DNA from: Mesorhabditis belari
Taxonomy: Eukaryota; Nematoda; Chromadorea; Rhabditida; Rhabditidae
Direction of reading: 5' to 3'
DNA: 64,000 bases
NCBI GenBank assembly: GCA_958450365.1
Contig: CAUEEP010000927.1
Span: 1,665,001 to 1,729,000, forward strand
How positions within the stretch are numbered: the stretch's first letter is position 1; each line of letters begins with the position of its first letter. The position numbers were made by a program, and so were the translations under genes. The notes under the pieces were generated by a model that saw only the letters and a list, made by a program, of their open reading frames with translations, did not search any database and was not told the DNA's origin. Below, piece by piece: positions 23,598 through 35,662 of the stretch.

Positions 23598-24969
23598 TTC
23601 CAAGAACAAATTAGCAAATAAAGATTGTAATTTACTTGAAGTATTGCAGTAAATACTTTCTCAAAAGTTTCAGTGTTCAAAAATCGAGAGCTAGCTCTGT
23701 TTTTGGTTTTCAAATGATCAAAAAATCCGTCTCCCGCTCAGCCTTATCATCGACTTTTCTCAGCACAAATCTCTCAAAAAATCCATAAAGATTTTCGGAT
23801 CTCTTTTTACACGTGCTATTTCTCTTTAAGAAAAATCAGGTTGATTTTCGGGGTGGATTGAGCACAGCCATAGCGAGCGCGAATGACGTCAATGGTGGCC
23901 TTCACGAGAATTCTTCTACACTCAATCTATTGAGAAAAACTAAACATAAACAAATAAAAAAAAATCAGAAATGGATTGGGTTCGTGTGTTGTACTTAAAA
24001 ATCTAGGTCGGAGCTGTAAGCTAGGCAAGGTAAGGCTAGAGCTAAGAGGAAACCAGGTTCTGGTCCTGTCTCTCCTGCAGTTCTGAGCTGCTGCAGACTT
24101 TACTGCAGTCCTGAAAAGTTCCTGAGCCCAGCAGAAGTCTTCTGGCTGGATCCAACAGGCTGAGTCTTACCTTTCCTGGTCAGGTCCTAGGCCGTGGAAC
24201 AGCTCTAGACATGGTCAGAGCTAGGACAGGCCTTGCTTTACCGCAGTCTTGACTCACAATAGTGCCCAAGCCTGTCAGAGCCTGCAAATATATAACGATT
24301 TATACAAAAAGTGCCGAGTAGCTTCTGCAAGGATGTCTTTCATCAGTCTAGATTTCTAATTCGATGTATCAGAGAGCTTTTTCTACCAACTGATAAACTA
24401 TTCAGCTACAGCCTGGTCACTCAACTCAATTCCAGGAAGTTGTCATCTCCTTCAAATCCACTATTCAAGATGAGCTTTTTGTGAAAAAAGCGTTGAGTCT
24501 GTGACATGAGAAATGGGGAAAGAAAGAGATGGAGATCCAGATGCGTGACATCCACTTGCATTCAACATTTGGGTCCTGAGGATGAGGACATTTGGAACAT
24601 TCGACCAAATTGCAATGACCAATTGGGTTATTAGTTTGTTTTAGCAAATCGCTTCCTATTTTTCATTGAAACAATCAAGTTTTAAAACTTACTGAAGCAG
24701 CTTTACTTATGGTTGAATGAAGCTTTGGTTGTACAATTGTACTTCAATTGGAACTCTGAAAGCTCCTTAACTAATTGAGAAGTTGTACCAGTTCTATGCT
24801 AGGTTTTAGGCAATCAGAGCTTATCAAATCAAATTGGGGAACGGATAGTTTATCTTTAATTTCAATGGGATTCAATTTCTTTCCCTTTTCTTTAGTCCAT
24901 TTTCAGATCAGTAGCTGAAAGGCTTATTAAAATAAGATTTAATAAAGCAAATCTTATTTTGAGCAAATC

Positions 24970-25064
24970 TTGACTTTAGTGGGACTTGGCCTATCAAGCT
25001 TGAGTAGATTTGCCTTATCAAATCTACTCAAGCTTGATAGGCCAAGTCCCACTAAAGTCAAGTC
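24970..25064. repeat. Long perfect hairpin
   Basis: The arms of about 41 bases (gactttagtgggacttggcc... and its exact complement) are separated by a 6-base loop (ccttat). No coding content is seen. The perfect match suggests recent origin or maintained pairing. Confidence 0.85.
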
Positions 25065-25428
25065 TCAAAATCAGCTGTTGACACCCAAAAATATCTCTCT
25101 TTACTCTATGAACTTTTGAATAACATTAAATTTGGCAAGTTTTCTGCACGAGCCAAAAGCAAAAATCTTTAAGGGTTTCTAGAAGCAGTCTGAAGGATGG
25201 GAAATTCAATCTACTCCCAAAAAAAAGTCGCCTTTAATGGTGTGGAAGAGCTTGCCAAAAAAAGGATCCTTTTAGAAATCTTCTCATATACAAAAATCGT
25301 TTATTCTTTAGCATTGTTGAATCAATTTTCTTTCTTCTTACTTTTTAAAGTCAAAAACTGTTCGATGCTCAATGTTTTACATTGTATAGTTTGTCAAATA
25401 AGCTGAGAAATAAAAAAAGTCTTGTACC

Positions 25429-25665
25429 TACACTACTGGACAATGAAATATCATATTTGAAAAAACGATCGTCACTTTCGCGCGTCTATAACTCCCTTGT
25501 CTTTACCGTATTTCTAAATATTAATATTACCATTGTGTAGCCCTCGAAAAGAGCTTTCAGAAATGGTACAACACTAATAGTTTAAACGCAAAGACAATGG
25601 AGTTATAGACGCGCGAAAGTGACGATCGTTTTTTCAAATATGATATTTCATTGTCCAGTACTGTA
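25429..25665. mobile_element. MITE with CACTACTGGACA ends, copy 1
   Basis: It starts TACACTACTGGACAATGAAA and ends with the near-complement ...ttcattgtccagtactgta. The arms include cgatcgtcactttcgcgcgt. A second copy is at 61706-61939. TA ends suggest a Tc1-type target. About 237 bases. Confidence 0.85.
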
Positions 25666-27052
25666 CTTAAGCCTACAATGAGATTCCTGGCTATTAACTG
25701 AATACTTTAATAAATTCAAATCAAATTTTGAGCAAAAGAAGATCTAAAGGTTTAGGAAGAAGTAAGAGAAGTGGCATTGGATTTTGAAAATTTTATTTCT
25801 AAAAGTCGTCAAGTTTTGGCTTTTGCTGTGATCTCTAGTAATTTAGCGGTTGTTTGGCAAAATTCACTTCAGATTAATGAAGTAGAAGCACACACTTTTG
25901 AGTCTCCTCCAAGCAGTGGGGTCACGCAAAAACTCCTTCCAAAGGGGAAAAGAATGGGAAATAGAGGAAGTGAGCTTCTTTCTTTGCTTTTTCTTTTTGA
26001 AAAACAGCGTGGATCTCATCAAGAAACGGAAACTCGGCCCTAGCATCTTTGCTCGAAAAGACTTTGAACTATCAGATTTTTCAGAACGTTGCTGAAGTTC
26101 TTGAAAGCTCAGCTTCCATTAAAAGACGAATTCTTTTAAAAAAATCTACTCCATCTTGTTATTTTTTTTTTCTTTTCATTTCTATTCTGTCACTCGAGCA
26201 TGAATAATGGGAAAAGATAGCGAAAAAGTGGAAAAGAGAAACGGATATTGTTCTTCTAGATTTCGTGTGCTTTTGACATCCATCTCAATTCGGATATTCT
26301 TTTTTTTTTAGATGGATTTCATATTCTCGTGCATGAATTTTCTTTTTAAAAATGAGATTTCAGTCGATGATTGAGAGATGTTCCAAGCACGAGCTCCGAG
26401 AAGTTTTAGAATCCGAGAAGGGCTCGCCTGGAGAGACTCGATGTTTGACGTTTGTTTTTGGAAAAGATTAAAAACGTTTCCAACTTCCGAATCGTAATTA
26501 GTTCAGTTCAGTTCAAAGCTCAAAACACTATTGTAAACTCATTTCTATGTTAAGCTTTTAAAAACAGTTACTCTTCAACAAATGACTGTTTTAAAAAAGT
26601 TATTTGATAGCATTAACTGCATTTTTGCAGGCTTTTGCATTAACTTTGAAAATTATCATTTGAAAATTTGTATTTTAAAGCTCTCCTTTGTCCATTCTTT
26701 TCAAAATATCCATTGATTATATCATTTTCTGAAATTTTATATGATAAAATGTAGATTTCTTTAAAATCTGATCATTCCCATGTCTTCCTTACTTCAATTA
26801 ACCTTAGTTAAATGCTTTGTTCTCTGCAAAACTCAACTGGTAAAGTAAAATTATGATACAGACACACAAACCGACAGACAATTTTTCAAAATTATAATAT
26901 AGTAGATGAAAGAACAGTAGATGTAATGAGAGAGTAGATTAGCAAGATGTAGCAAGATTATTCATGATTTTCTAGATAAATTGACATTGCTCAAGCCTTG
27001 AAATGAAATTGATTACTTGAAATGAAATGAATTAATTAATTAATAACAGCTT

Positions 27053-27756
27053 TACAGTGCGGAGCAAAACCATACGCCACCCCCTAAATTTCAATTTTCT
27101 GCGGCTTCCGTGCCAGTGACAAAAAAACTGAAAACGTAGTTAGATTCAGGACCACAACATCAACTCACCCTACAGCAAGACAACGCCAGCATCCACGTCA
27201 GCCGAGCAACCAAGTCATTGCTTCAGTCAAAACAAGTGCCTCTTCTGGATTGGCCTGCGTGCTCCCCCGATCTCAACCCCATTGAGAATCTGTGGGGAAT
27301 GCTTGCTCGTCGAGTTTATCACAATTCCACACAATACGCAAATGTTCAAGCACTCAAAGATGCCATTATCCGCGAGTGGAATGCTATTCCAAGAAGCACC
27401 ATCAAGAAGCTAGTTGGCAGCATGCCGAGTCGAATATTTGACGTGATCAGTCGCCAGGGACAAGCAACAAAATATTAGACTGTTATTGTTATAAATAAAC
27501 CTTGTTATCATAAAAATTGAACAAAATGCAACAACGACACCAAAATTTGGGGGGTGGCGTATGGTTTTGCACCGGGTGAATTTTCGTTTTTTGGCTGTTA
27601 CATTTTCCCCATTCATGCTATGTCGACGATTTTTGGGGTTTAAGGGTTATTTTTGGTCCTGAATCTAACTACGTTTTCAGTTTTTTTTGTCACTGGCACG
27701 GAAGCCGGAGAAAATTGAAATTTAGGGGGTGGCGTATGGTTTTGCTTCGCACTGTA
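27053..27756 (+). mobile_element. Tc3-like transposon, internally deleted
   Basis: Terminal inverted repeats of about 100 bases start TACAGTGCGGAGCAAAACCA and end with the near-complement ...ttgcttcgcactgta. Between them the plus strand encodes only the C-terminal half of a transposase: LQQDNASIHVSRATKSLL, DWPACSPDLNPIENLWGML, and SMPSRIFDVISRQG before the stop at 27478. The second catalytic aspartate (QDN) and the glutamate of PIEN are present, but the first aspartate and the DNA-binding domain are gone. An extra internal piece of the terminal repeat lies at 27537-27575. This is a non-autonomous Tc3-group element. Confidence 0.9.
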
Positions 27757-28087
27757 TAACAGGATTTGTATGTCTTTTGATACATTAAAATTATAAAATC
27801 AACTCAAATTATAAAATACATTATAAAATCAACTTTCAACCAATCCCTAAACTTCAGGATTCTCAAAATGGAAACCCATCCTTTTATGCATTAGAAATGA
27901 CAAGCTTTTCTTATGTTTTTGCAGACTCAGATTGTACGTCTTTCTGTCTTTTTTTTCTTTCTTTGATTGTTTGTCAGCTTCATTAACACCTGTGAGTGCT
28001 TTTTTGAGGGACAATTTCAATGTGTAATATGATTGATTTTATTTCACAAGCTCGCTTTTTATTGGAAAAAGCTAAAGCATGTAAAAT

Positions 28088-28606
28088 GAGTTGATATTTG
28101 CAAGTTCTAGTTTAGATTTTACACATTATTCCTTAACTAAAGGATTATTTTGAGATATTTGGACAAAAATGTGTACGTCAAATCGAACTTATCCAGAGAA
28201 AACAAGAGAAATCTAGAAAACTAGCCAATCTTGCACTAACCGTTCCTTCATCTTGTGTCTTTGATGTCTTCAAGCTGTCCTCTTCAAGTGATGAGCACAG
28301 CTCCAGCTGGGAGAATCCTTGACCAAGGGGAACTAAACAACAAGTATTGGAAGTACCAAATTCCGCAAAAACTCACGCATCTTCTTGACCGGCCTTGGGT
28401 CGCTCTGACGGATTTGATAGAAGTCAAAGAGCTAAACTTTCGATTATCAAATTACCTCTTTTAGTTAAAATATCACCTTTATCTTCCATTTGAGAGGACC
28501 TTTTGTGATGGATTTAGATCTAAAAGAAATAGTTTAGAAAAGCTTTAGCATAAACGTCAAACCTTTTATCATCTCGCTAAAGCAACGTCGCTATGGACAC
28601 TTGGCT

Positions 28607-28651
<45 letters not shown>

Positions 28652-28773
28652 TAAGAAACTTTGAGTTGATATTTGCAAGTTCTAGTTTAGATTTTACACA
28701 TTATTCCTTAGCTAAAGGATTATTTTGAGATATTTGGACAAAAATGTGTACGTTAAATCGAACTTATCCAAGA
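28088..28773. repeat. 113-bp direct repeats flanking a 28S rRNA fragment
   Basis: The block ttgagttgatatttgcaagt...cgaacttatcc occurs at about 28090-28200 and 28663-28773, about 97% alike. The second copy directly follows the 28S fragment. Confidence 0.85.
28563..28651 (-). pseudogene. Fragment of 28S rRNA (peptidyl-transferase region)
   Basis: Reverse strand: GTCAGAAAAGTTACCACAGG then GATAACTGGCTTGTGGCAGC, CAAGTGTCCATAGCGACGTT and GC. This is the almost universally conserved part of the large-subunit rRNA near the peptidyl-transferase centre. Only about 89 bases are present, with some changes (AGTGTCC where the family has AGCGTTC), so it is a displaced fragment, not an rRNA gene. Confidence 0.9.
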
Positions 28774-30313
28774 GTATAAGTTATTCTAACCAAAACAGCA
28801 CTAGAATCATCAATAGGTGATATTTTTTGTAATCAAACTTAGCTCAGCTTGATGTTAGAGCTTTCAACAAGACATTTACAATTAGATAAGAATTCATTTT
28901 GCCAAAGAGTACCGGTTTTTGAGCCTCAAAGCTGTGATTACTCGAGTGTTATGATTTTCGGGTATTTGACCGATTCTCTATGTTTGAGGGGGTGAAGGGA
29001 AGACCAAGGAGGGGCAATCGACAAAGAATGGCAACTGACTCCCTTCCATTGCCCTTCCCTCTCATCCTCTTCACTTCAAATACCCCCAGTCACCTTTCAA
29101 CTCCTCTCATCCTTTTCTTCCACTTTCACATTACACACCTTATTTCGGGATTTTCTCCCCTCACAAAACACCGCTGAAAGCAATTATTTACTTGCTTTTT
29201 TGCTTCAAATGTGTCGGCTATGTTTACTGGTTTTTTTACTGAATAACTTGTGGTCACTTTGATGCCACGTTAAATGGATTTCTATTGGGGTTTTTGTTTG
29301 GTGTAAGCATGCTTTCATCCTGTTATAGTCTTACAGTTTTTATACAAAATCTCGATACTTTCTTGTCTTGAGGTTTAAGCGTTTTCAAACTCTGATAACT
29401 TGAGCCTGATCAGGCTTGAGTTTGACTTAGAATTAGCACCTTATAACTAGAATTTGTCTTATAGTTTGACTCAAAAGATCTTCCCCAGGTAATATGTCGA
29501 TTCTGGTAGAACAGGAGTTGATGTTCACAAGTATTTCAACCCTGACGCTCTGAATCTGTATTCTGAAGAAGACTGAGGTAACCAGTTCCAGCAAAACTCG
29601 ACTTTTACTTGCTACAACTAAATTTAATTAGAAAACTGGACTTTTTAACTTGATAAATTGATAAACTTGGCAAATTCAAGTCAATCCAGTGTCGGTGTTG
29701 ATCATTTTATGTCCCTTTTCCCATCCGATTCATCTCCTCAGCCCATTCACAAGAACAAATGAGCTTCATAGATCAAAATAATTTGCTTCTCCTTTATCGA
29801 TGAGTTTTGCTCAAGAAGAAAAGTCCAATTTTTTTCAGAGTTTACTTGGTGACATAACTGTCCCATGGGATTTCTCCAAACAAAAAGAAGGTCCTTCACC
29901 CTTTTCCCTATCGGGGAATCGGCACTGACCTAGGAAAAGAAAGAAGACAAGAGATTTGGCCTCTTTTTGCTCTTTTTACTCTTTTGAACCTAAAGCCATC
30001 AACCAATTCAACTGTTCCTTAACTTGACAAGTAGAAGAGACGAATCTAAGAGAATTTTATTTGGGTTTGCAGATTCTCAGGCTTTATTCGAAGTTCTTTA
30101 GCTCTGTAGCTGAACTTTTTCCTTTTTAAAGTTTTGTAAACCAACGACTTTGCCATTTCCAATTTTGTTCACTTACAGATTTATGGAATAAACTTATTTC
30201 CAACTCAAGTCCCTAATTTTAACACAACTTCTAAATAACATTTGATCTTTTAAAGCCTACATTAATTTTATTACAATAGACGAATCAACTTTTAATTCCA
30301 GTTTGTCACCGAT

Positions 30314-33300
30314 ATGTTGGCCGAGGGAGTGCGCTCGTTAATCGGCGCTGCTCGTGATGGCCTTCGCTCACTTCTCCCCATTGTCATCCTCGCTTTCTAC
30401 ACGATTTTAGGAGCTCTTCTCTTCATGACTCTTGAAGCACCGAATGAATTGCACACACTAGAGACATTGAAGAAAGAAAGAGACGATTTAGTTGAGGTGG
30501 ATAGGAGCTCAAGTTTCAAAAAACAATAATATTTGCATTGAGCTTATCAATTAACCATCTCTTTAGAATACGGCTTTCCGGTTGAACAATATCCGGGCAA
30601 TGACCCCGATTAATGCTTACAATCACACAGTGACCACTTTGATACGATTTCAGAAGAAACTTGGCGTTGATACGGTGAGTCAAATAATAGTATTAATTTT
30701 ATCAACAGTAATAAAGAAGTAAAGGAATTGGCAAGAAAAAGGGGAAAAAGATAGAGGGGATTGAAGCCTCGATCTTTTGCTTTGCAATTGCTCTAATCAT
30801 TGAGCTATTCGGTACCTTAACTTGTCAAGATAAGAGAGGGAAAGACAAAGGGGAAGAAAGGAAATCAATTTTTAGTTTAGAACTTAATTCAGATGAATAT
30901 TAGTTAACAAAGCTTTTAGGTGATTGCCGAGAATCAACACTGGACCTTTATGGGATCATTGTTCTATTCGATGACTGTCTACACAACAATTGGTAAGTTA
31001 GCTTATTGTTTGATTCATGAACAACCAACAAGACTGAATATCTATTTTTCAAATGAATTAATAGAATAGATGTTGAGCCCGGTTTACAACATTTTCCCTA
31101 TTTTCAATAAAACAAAAATTGTACTAGAAATAGGAAAATTTCAAGCCGAACCTAATTCCAGCTTTCTTTTCTCAGCCGTCTCTTAGCCGATTCATTTGAA
31201 ATTTTGTTTACGATCAGAAAATTCCAATTTCTATTTGTAAACAAAATTTCAGAACAATCGATGAAGAGAGGCTGAGAAAATGAAGGTGGAATTAGGTTCG
31301 GGTTGGACCTATGTGGATTTTGGCCTGCCTGGCCTTGGCCTGGAATCTAGTTTGGCTTTGAGCCTGCGCTAGCCATAGCTTTAGAACAATGCTGCTATAT
31401 TTCTTATATTAATCAATTTCCAGGTTACGGTAACATTGTACCAGTGACTGCAGCCGGTCGAGTTCTTACAATCATTTATGCTTTCATCGGCATTCCCATT
31501 GGCATCATTTGCCTTCTCGGGCTTGGAGCTTTGTTTGCCAAATTTTGCAAGGTAGATAAAGTTTTTTAAAGTCTAAAAATTGATTTAGATTCTCTGGAAA
31601 ATGGTGATCAAATCGACATCGGTTGTTTCGAAAGATTTAGAGAAAAAGGTTGGCTTTAAATAGACAGAAAAGAAACAGAAAAGGAAATATTTTTTGTCAG
31701 CTAGAAGAAAAATGGAGGATACCAACGGTAAAAGCATAAATCTTTCATTTTATTATAGAAATGTTTGTGAGCATGAGTGATTTTTGGTATTCAGCAAGTA
31801 GTTTGCCAGCAAAATGGTTTGCTTGCCCGATTCTCAGTCTAAAGCACATTGTTAGAATTCGTTTTTAAAAAGACTAGCTTTATGCAAAATGTTCAAAAAA
31901 AAGTTCCCCATTTAAACTCAAATTTCTGAAAAAGTGGCTCAAGGTGGTGAAAGTCTTAACGTGAAAGCTGTTTTTTCGCGTCGGAACTTTTTAACGTTCT
32001 TGAAGATTTTCCTGATTAGATGATCCCCGTACATGAAATTTCTAAGCCACCGCCATGAGATTTTTGCCATAAAGTAAAACTTTCTACTGGCATCGTGATG
32101 TCATATTAGAGTTAATATAAACTAAGATTTTTAGCACTTTATTGGCCAAACACTTTATTCATCTATATTATGATAACCAGCCGAGTTCTCCGCTGGGGAG
32201 ACGGGGAACCCATTCAAATGACTAAAACCACCGTAACCCATGTCAAGAACCGCTTTTTAGAGATGGACCTAAAAGTCAGATTCCCCATAGCCGAAAACTC
32301 CTGGGAGCCAAATAACGCTCGCAAAAGCTGAATATTTTGTCTTTTAATCGAGGGAGCAAACGTAATTACGGAGCGTCGCGTTTGCGCACAGACAGACGGA
32401 CAGACAGGCAGACAGACAGACAACATACAACAGACAGCAGACAGACAACGGCAGACAGACAGACATACGGACATACAGACAGACGGGCAGACGGACAGAC
32501 AGACAGACGGACATACAGACAGACCGACATACAGAGAGACAGACAGACAGACAGACGTCTCTTCTATTTTATATATAGTAGATCTGTCGTACATAAGAGA
32601 TTTTCAATTCGACCTTTTTTAAAGAAGTGTCCCGTTTTTCTAAGGAAACGCTGATCGATAAAGTGTATGGTTTAAGTTATCCTAATAGTGTTTATTATGC
32701 ACCACGATGCCAGTAGAAAGTTTTAATTTTATGGCTAAAATCTTATGGTGGTGGCAGCCATAGTGACTCAGAAATTTCATGTACGGGGTCACGTAATCAG
32801 GAAAATCTCCAAGAACGTTAAAAAATTGCGACGCCAAAAAAACAGCTTAATTGAGCTTAATAACAGCTTAATAACCACCATCTTGCGCCACTTTAAATTT
32901 TTCAGAAATTTTTTAAATGGGGAACTTTTTTTTGAATACCCTGTAGTTTTTCACAAAATTGCACCTTACTTTAATAAAATCGATAAAAGAAAATCTTTTT
33001 AGAAGTTAGAAAAAAGATTGTATCTAATTTTCCCAGAATTTCTATTCTTATTTCTTATCCCCGCAGTAAATCAAGCTATTCAGATGGAAGATCTCAGCCC
33101 TGATGCTAAAGAAGATTCAGTAATTATTGAGAAAGACGGAAAACCTCAAGAAGATGATGATAATGATAACGATTTGCTATCATTCCCGCTATGGTTTTTA
33201 ATCCTTTTTGCTGTGTTGTGGGTGCTGTTCAGCGCTGCTGTTTTCAGTCTTGTTGAGCCGGATTTAGACTATGGTGAGTTTGAATTGAAGACTTTCATAA

Positions 33301-35662
33301 AGCAACAACTCCAGTGCTTATAAAGTTTTATGGAAAATTGTTTAGGTACCTCTCTCTACTTTACCTTGATCTCTTTTCTTACAATCGGCTTTGGTGATGT
33401 GCTTCCATCTGAGTACGAGTATTTGTTACTTGTTGGAATCTTTCTTCTAATCGGACTTGCCATTGTCTCAACGGTTCTTCAAATCATTCAGCAACAAATT
33501 GAAGCTCTAGCATCGGTAAATTAAAATATTGCAATAGATATATAAAGGCTTAGGGAATGAAAGACAACATCGATGAAGAATATACAAAAGCGTTGGCTGA
33601 AGCAAGTGAGGATGGAGAGATTCCACAGAAGCCAGTTGAGAGAACACCGATTGAGGGTGAAGAAGTGGATGGAGATGTAGAGAAGCAACCACGTGAGTTG
33701 AGCGCGCGATTAAAGTTGATCAATTGATCAGTACAATTGATCAATGATTATCAGTACAATTGATCAATTGTATTGATAATCTTTTAATCTTTAGCATCAC
33801 CTGATCCTCGATCCTTGGATGTGGTGCTCTCAAAAATGCCACTTCGATCTCGAATCCTTTACAACATTATGCCCGAAAAAGAAAAGAAGCGATTAGCTGT
33901 AAGTACTTAAAAATCTTTCATATCTAAGTCAGTTCTCAAAATGGATTCATTTTAGAAGCACAGCGAGAACCGGATGAAGTACATGAATCGGGCTTGTCAA
34001 ACTGATGAGGAGTTGTTGAGAGTAAGTGCATTATAGAATCAAGATTATGGATATTTAGAAATATGCTCTTGAAAAGTTCAAAGACGATTTCAAATCGGTG
34101 AATTATGTGGTTGTACAAGATTTCTCGGGTCAAGAAACCCCGTCAACTACCGTTTTTCACGGTGATGTCACGGCGCCTCCGCCAAAGGTTAGAAAGAAAA
34201 CTGAAATAACAACTTCGAGAGTTTCTTGTACTTTTTAAAACCTAACCTTGGCTACAATATTCTTGAAAACTAACATATTTTAGAACATAATTTACTGTAG
34301 AACTTACCGTAGAACATAGATTTCAGAAAATAGACAAGCAATCTATTAAACTTAAGCTCTGGCTTTGGAAAGACTCACTCAAGAACGTAAAAATCTTTCT
34401 CAATAGCAATTAGCTTGAATTATGAATTATGTGGTTGTACAAGATTTCTCGGGTCAAGAAACCCCGTCAACTCCGCCAAAGGTTAGAAAGAAAACTGAAA
34501 TAACAATTTCGAGAGTTTCTTGTACTTTTTAAAACCTAACCTTAGCTACTTTCAAACCCCAATCCTTAATCATCGTATTTCATTAGATTAAAGCTGTGTA
34601 AAGGCTTTTATGAAAAGAAGCAGTCATATAAACACTAAAAGCTTCCATTTCTGTGTATTGTTTTAGGAAATGAAGACAATTCTTGTGAAAATGTTACACT
34701 TTACTCTAATAATCTGACAAAATAGGTTAATCTTTAGCACACCCAACAACCCGCTCGACGAATGGACATCCACTTGCATCCACACAAAACCGATGACCAA
34801 CCGACCTCATCGGGATCAAGAGGAACAAGTCAGGTGAGTTAAGAAATCTAGGAAGATCTAGTAAAATCTACTAGAAATCTAGTAAATCTAGTAAAACGTT
34901 TGTATTTCAGTCACATAGTGAACCAGAGACGGTAGTTGAAGTTCCAATCGAACATGTCACAGTACAAATGGGTCCACAAAGAGCCGAGAGGGTCTATGCG
35001 AAGACATCGGGAAGTGAAGAGGAGGTAACTTAAGCTTTGACATTATCTTAAGTACGTCTAGTAGTCTAGCTTTCAGTTTTATGGATTAATTTGTGAAACA
35101 CTAGCAGTTTTCAGTAGGAATAAGGCTTTCAAATTGATATCCAATGCTTAAAACAGTTTATGATAACTTGACAGATTTCTTCAAGTGTCTCATTTCTAAC
35201 AAATACTTGATTTCAGTACTTTAGACTTTAAAAAGCAATGATAGCAAGTTTTTGAGTACTTAAAGTAAGTAAGTAAGTGGTTAAAGTAAGTAAGTAAGTA
35301 AGTAGTTAAGGTAAGTAAGTAGTTAAGGTAAGTAAGTAGTTAAAGTAAGTAAGTAGTTAAAGTAATTTAGTAAAGTTAACTATTCAAATTCTTAAGTAGT
35401 TGGTTTTAATTTTCTGTTTGCATAGAGTTTTATCTAGAAATCTGATGAGTTGAACTCAAATTTTAAATCTCAAGTGAAATTTCGCGTTACTAGATCGTAG
35501 AATAGTTTTTATAGCTGTTGTTTTATCATTTCTTTTATTGACTTTCTTGACTAAATATTTTCATTTCTCTAGGAAGAAGAGGAGAGCATCGAATACACTC
35601 CAAAAAGGACAACCACTCTTATTTTGTCTGGCCGAAACGAGCCGAAAAACACCGATGTTTAG
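30314..35662 (+). CDS. Two-pore-domain potassium channel (TWK family)
   Basis: Fourteen exons: 30314-30496, 30567-30674, 30920-30992, 31424-31551, 31589-31648, 33084-33273, 33346-33515, 33554-33692, 33795-33898, 33956-34021, 34059-34187, 34738-34833, 34911-35024 and 35573-35662. All phases agree over 549 residues. TM1 is about residues 19-41 (LLPIVILAFYTILGALLFMT). Pore 1 has TVYTTIGYGN, TM2 and TM3 follow, pore 2 has SFLTIGFGD, then TM4. An acidic segment (KPQEDDDNDND) lies between TM2 and TM3. The tail of about 260 residues is cytosolic, with EEEESIEYTPKR near the end. Such channels carry background potassium currents in neurons and muscle. The start is the first ATG after a TTTAATTCCAG acceptor; an upstream coding exon is possible. 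Intron 5 is 1.4 kb because of a foldback element. Confidence 0.92.
30752..30823 (-). repeat. tRNA-like element, type 1 (copy in TWK intron)
   Basis: Reverse strand: GGTACCGAATAGCTCAATGA then TTAGAGC, and GGCTTCAATCCC. It is diverged from the copies at 17887 and 51465. It lies in intron 2 of the potassium channel. Confidence 0.55.
31891..32957. mobile_element. About 1.07-kb foldback element with an ACAG tract
   Basis: The outer arms of about 220-250 bases are inverted copies. The left arm starts gttcaaaaaaaagttcccca, and the right arm ends with the near-complement at 32930-32957. 'ccagtagaaag' and its complement mark the inner arm ends. The centre carries an (ACAG/ACGG)n tract at 32391-32560, which produces spurious Cys/Ser and Arg/Thr-rich ORFs. 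The element fills most of intron 5 of the TWK gene. Confidence 0.75.
34102..34545. repeat. Partial exon duplication inside a TWK intron
   Basis: 34424-34540 repeats the end of exon 11 (VVVQDFSGQETPSTTV region) plus its donor and intron start, but lacks the 24 bases coding VFHGDVTA. The copy keeps the frame and a GTTAGA donor, but has no clear acceptor of its own, so it is probably not spliced in. Between the copies, 34258-34425 is a repeat that recurs at 36236-36390 and 36417-36606. Confidence 0.75.
35262..35365. repeat. AGTA microsatellite
   Basis: A run of aagtaagtaagtaagt and gttaaagtaagtaagtagtt variants in the last intron of the TWK gene. Confidence 0.9.

Larger units (their letters stand above)
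23610..27050. other. Long intergenic region
   Basis: No supported gene. 24000-24290 is a GC-richer island with repeated words such as tcctgcagttctgagctgctgcag-like blocks split by short spacers. 24430-24495 could be an isolated terminal exon (frame EVVISFKSTIQDELFVKKAL before a stop, after ttccag), without partner exons. 24835-24935 is an inverted copy of 20975-21075. 24970-25064 is a perfect hairpin. The forward ORF at 25771-26043 and the sequence to 27050 show no family or splice evidence. Confidence 0.5.
27757..30300. other. Intergenic region upstream of the potassium channel
   Basis: It contains a duplicated block with a 28S rRNA fragment (see separate entry). 28255-28464 has an open frame with no family match. 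At 29240-29340 an open frame reads DATLNGFLLGFLFGVSMLSS, a membrane-like stretch, and 29500-29575 reads SGRTGVDVHKYFNPDALNLY before a stop. These could be remnants of a small gene, but the frames cannot be joined by splicing. The rest is AT-rich. Confidence 0.45.

Noticed and set aside
29240..29580. Small membrane protein gene
   Set aside because: Two coding-like stretches exist, but the second lacks an acceptor in its frame because a stop lies directly before it.
32214..32654. Cys/Ser-rich and Arg/Thr-rich ORFs
   Set aside because: They arise from the ACAG microsatellite inside a foldback element.
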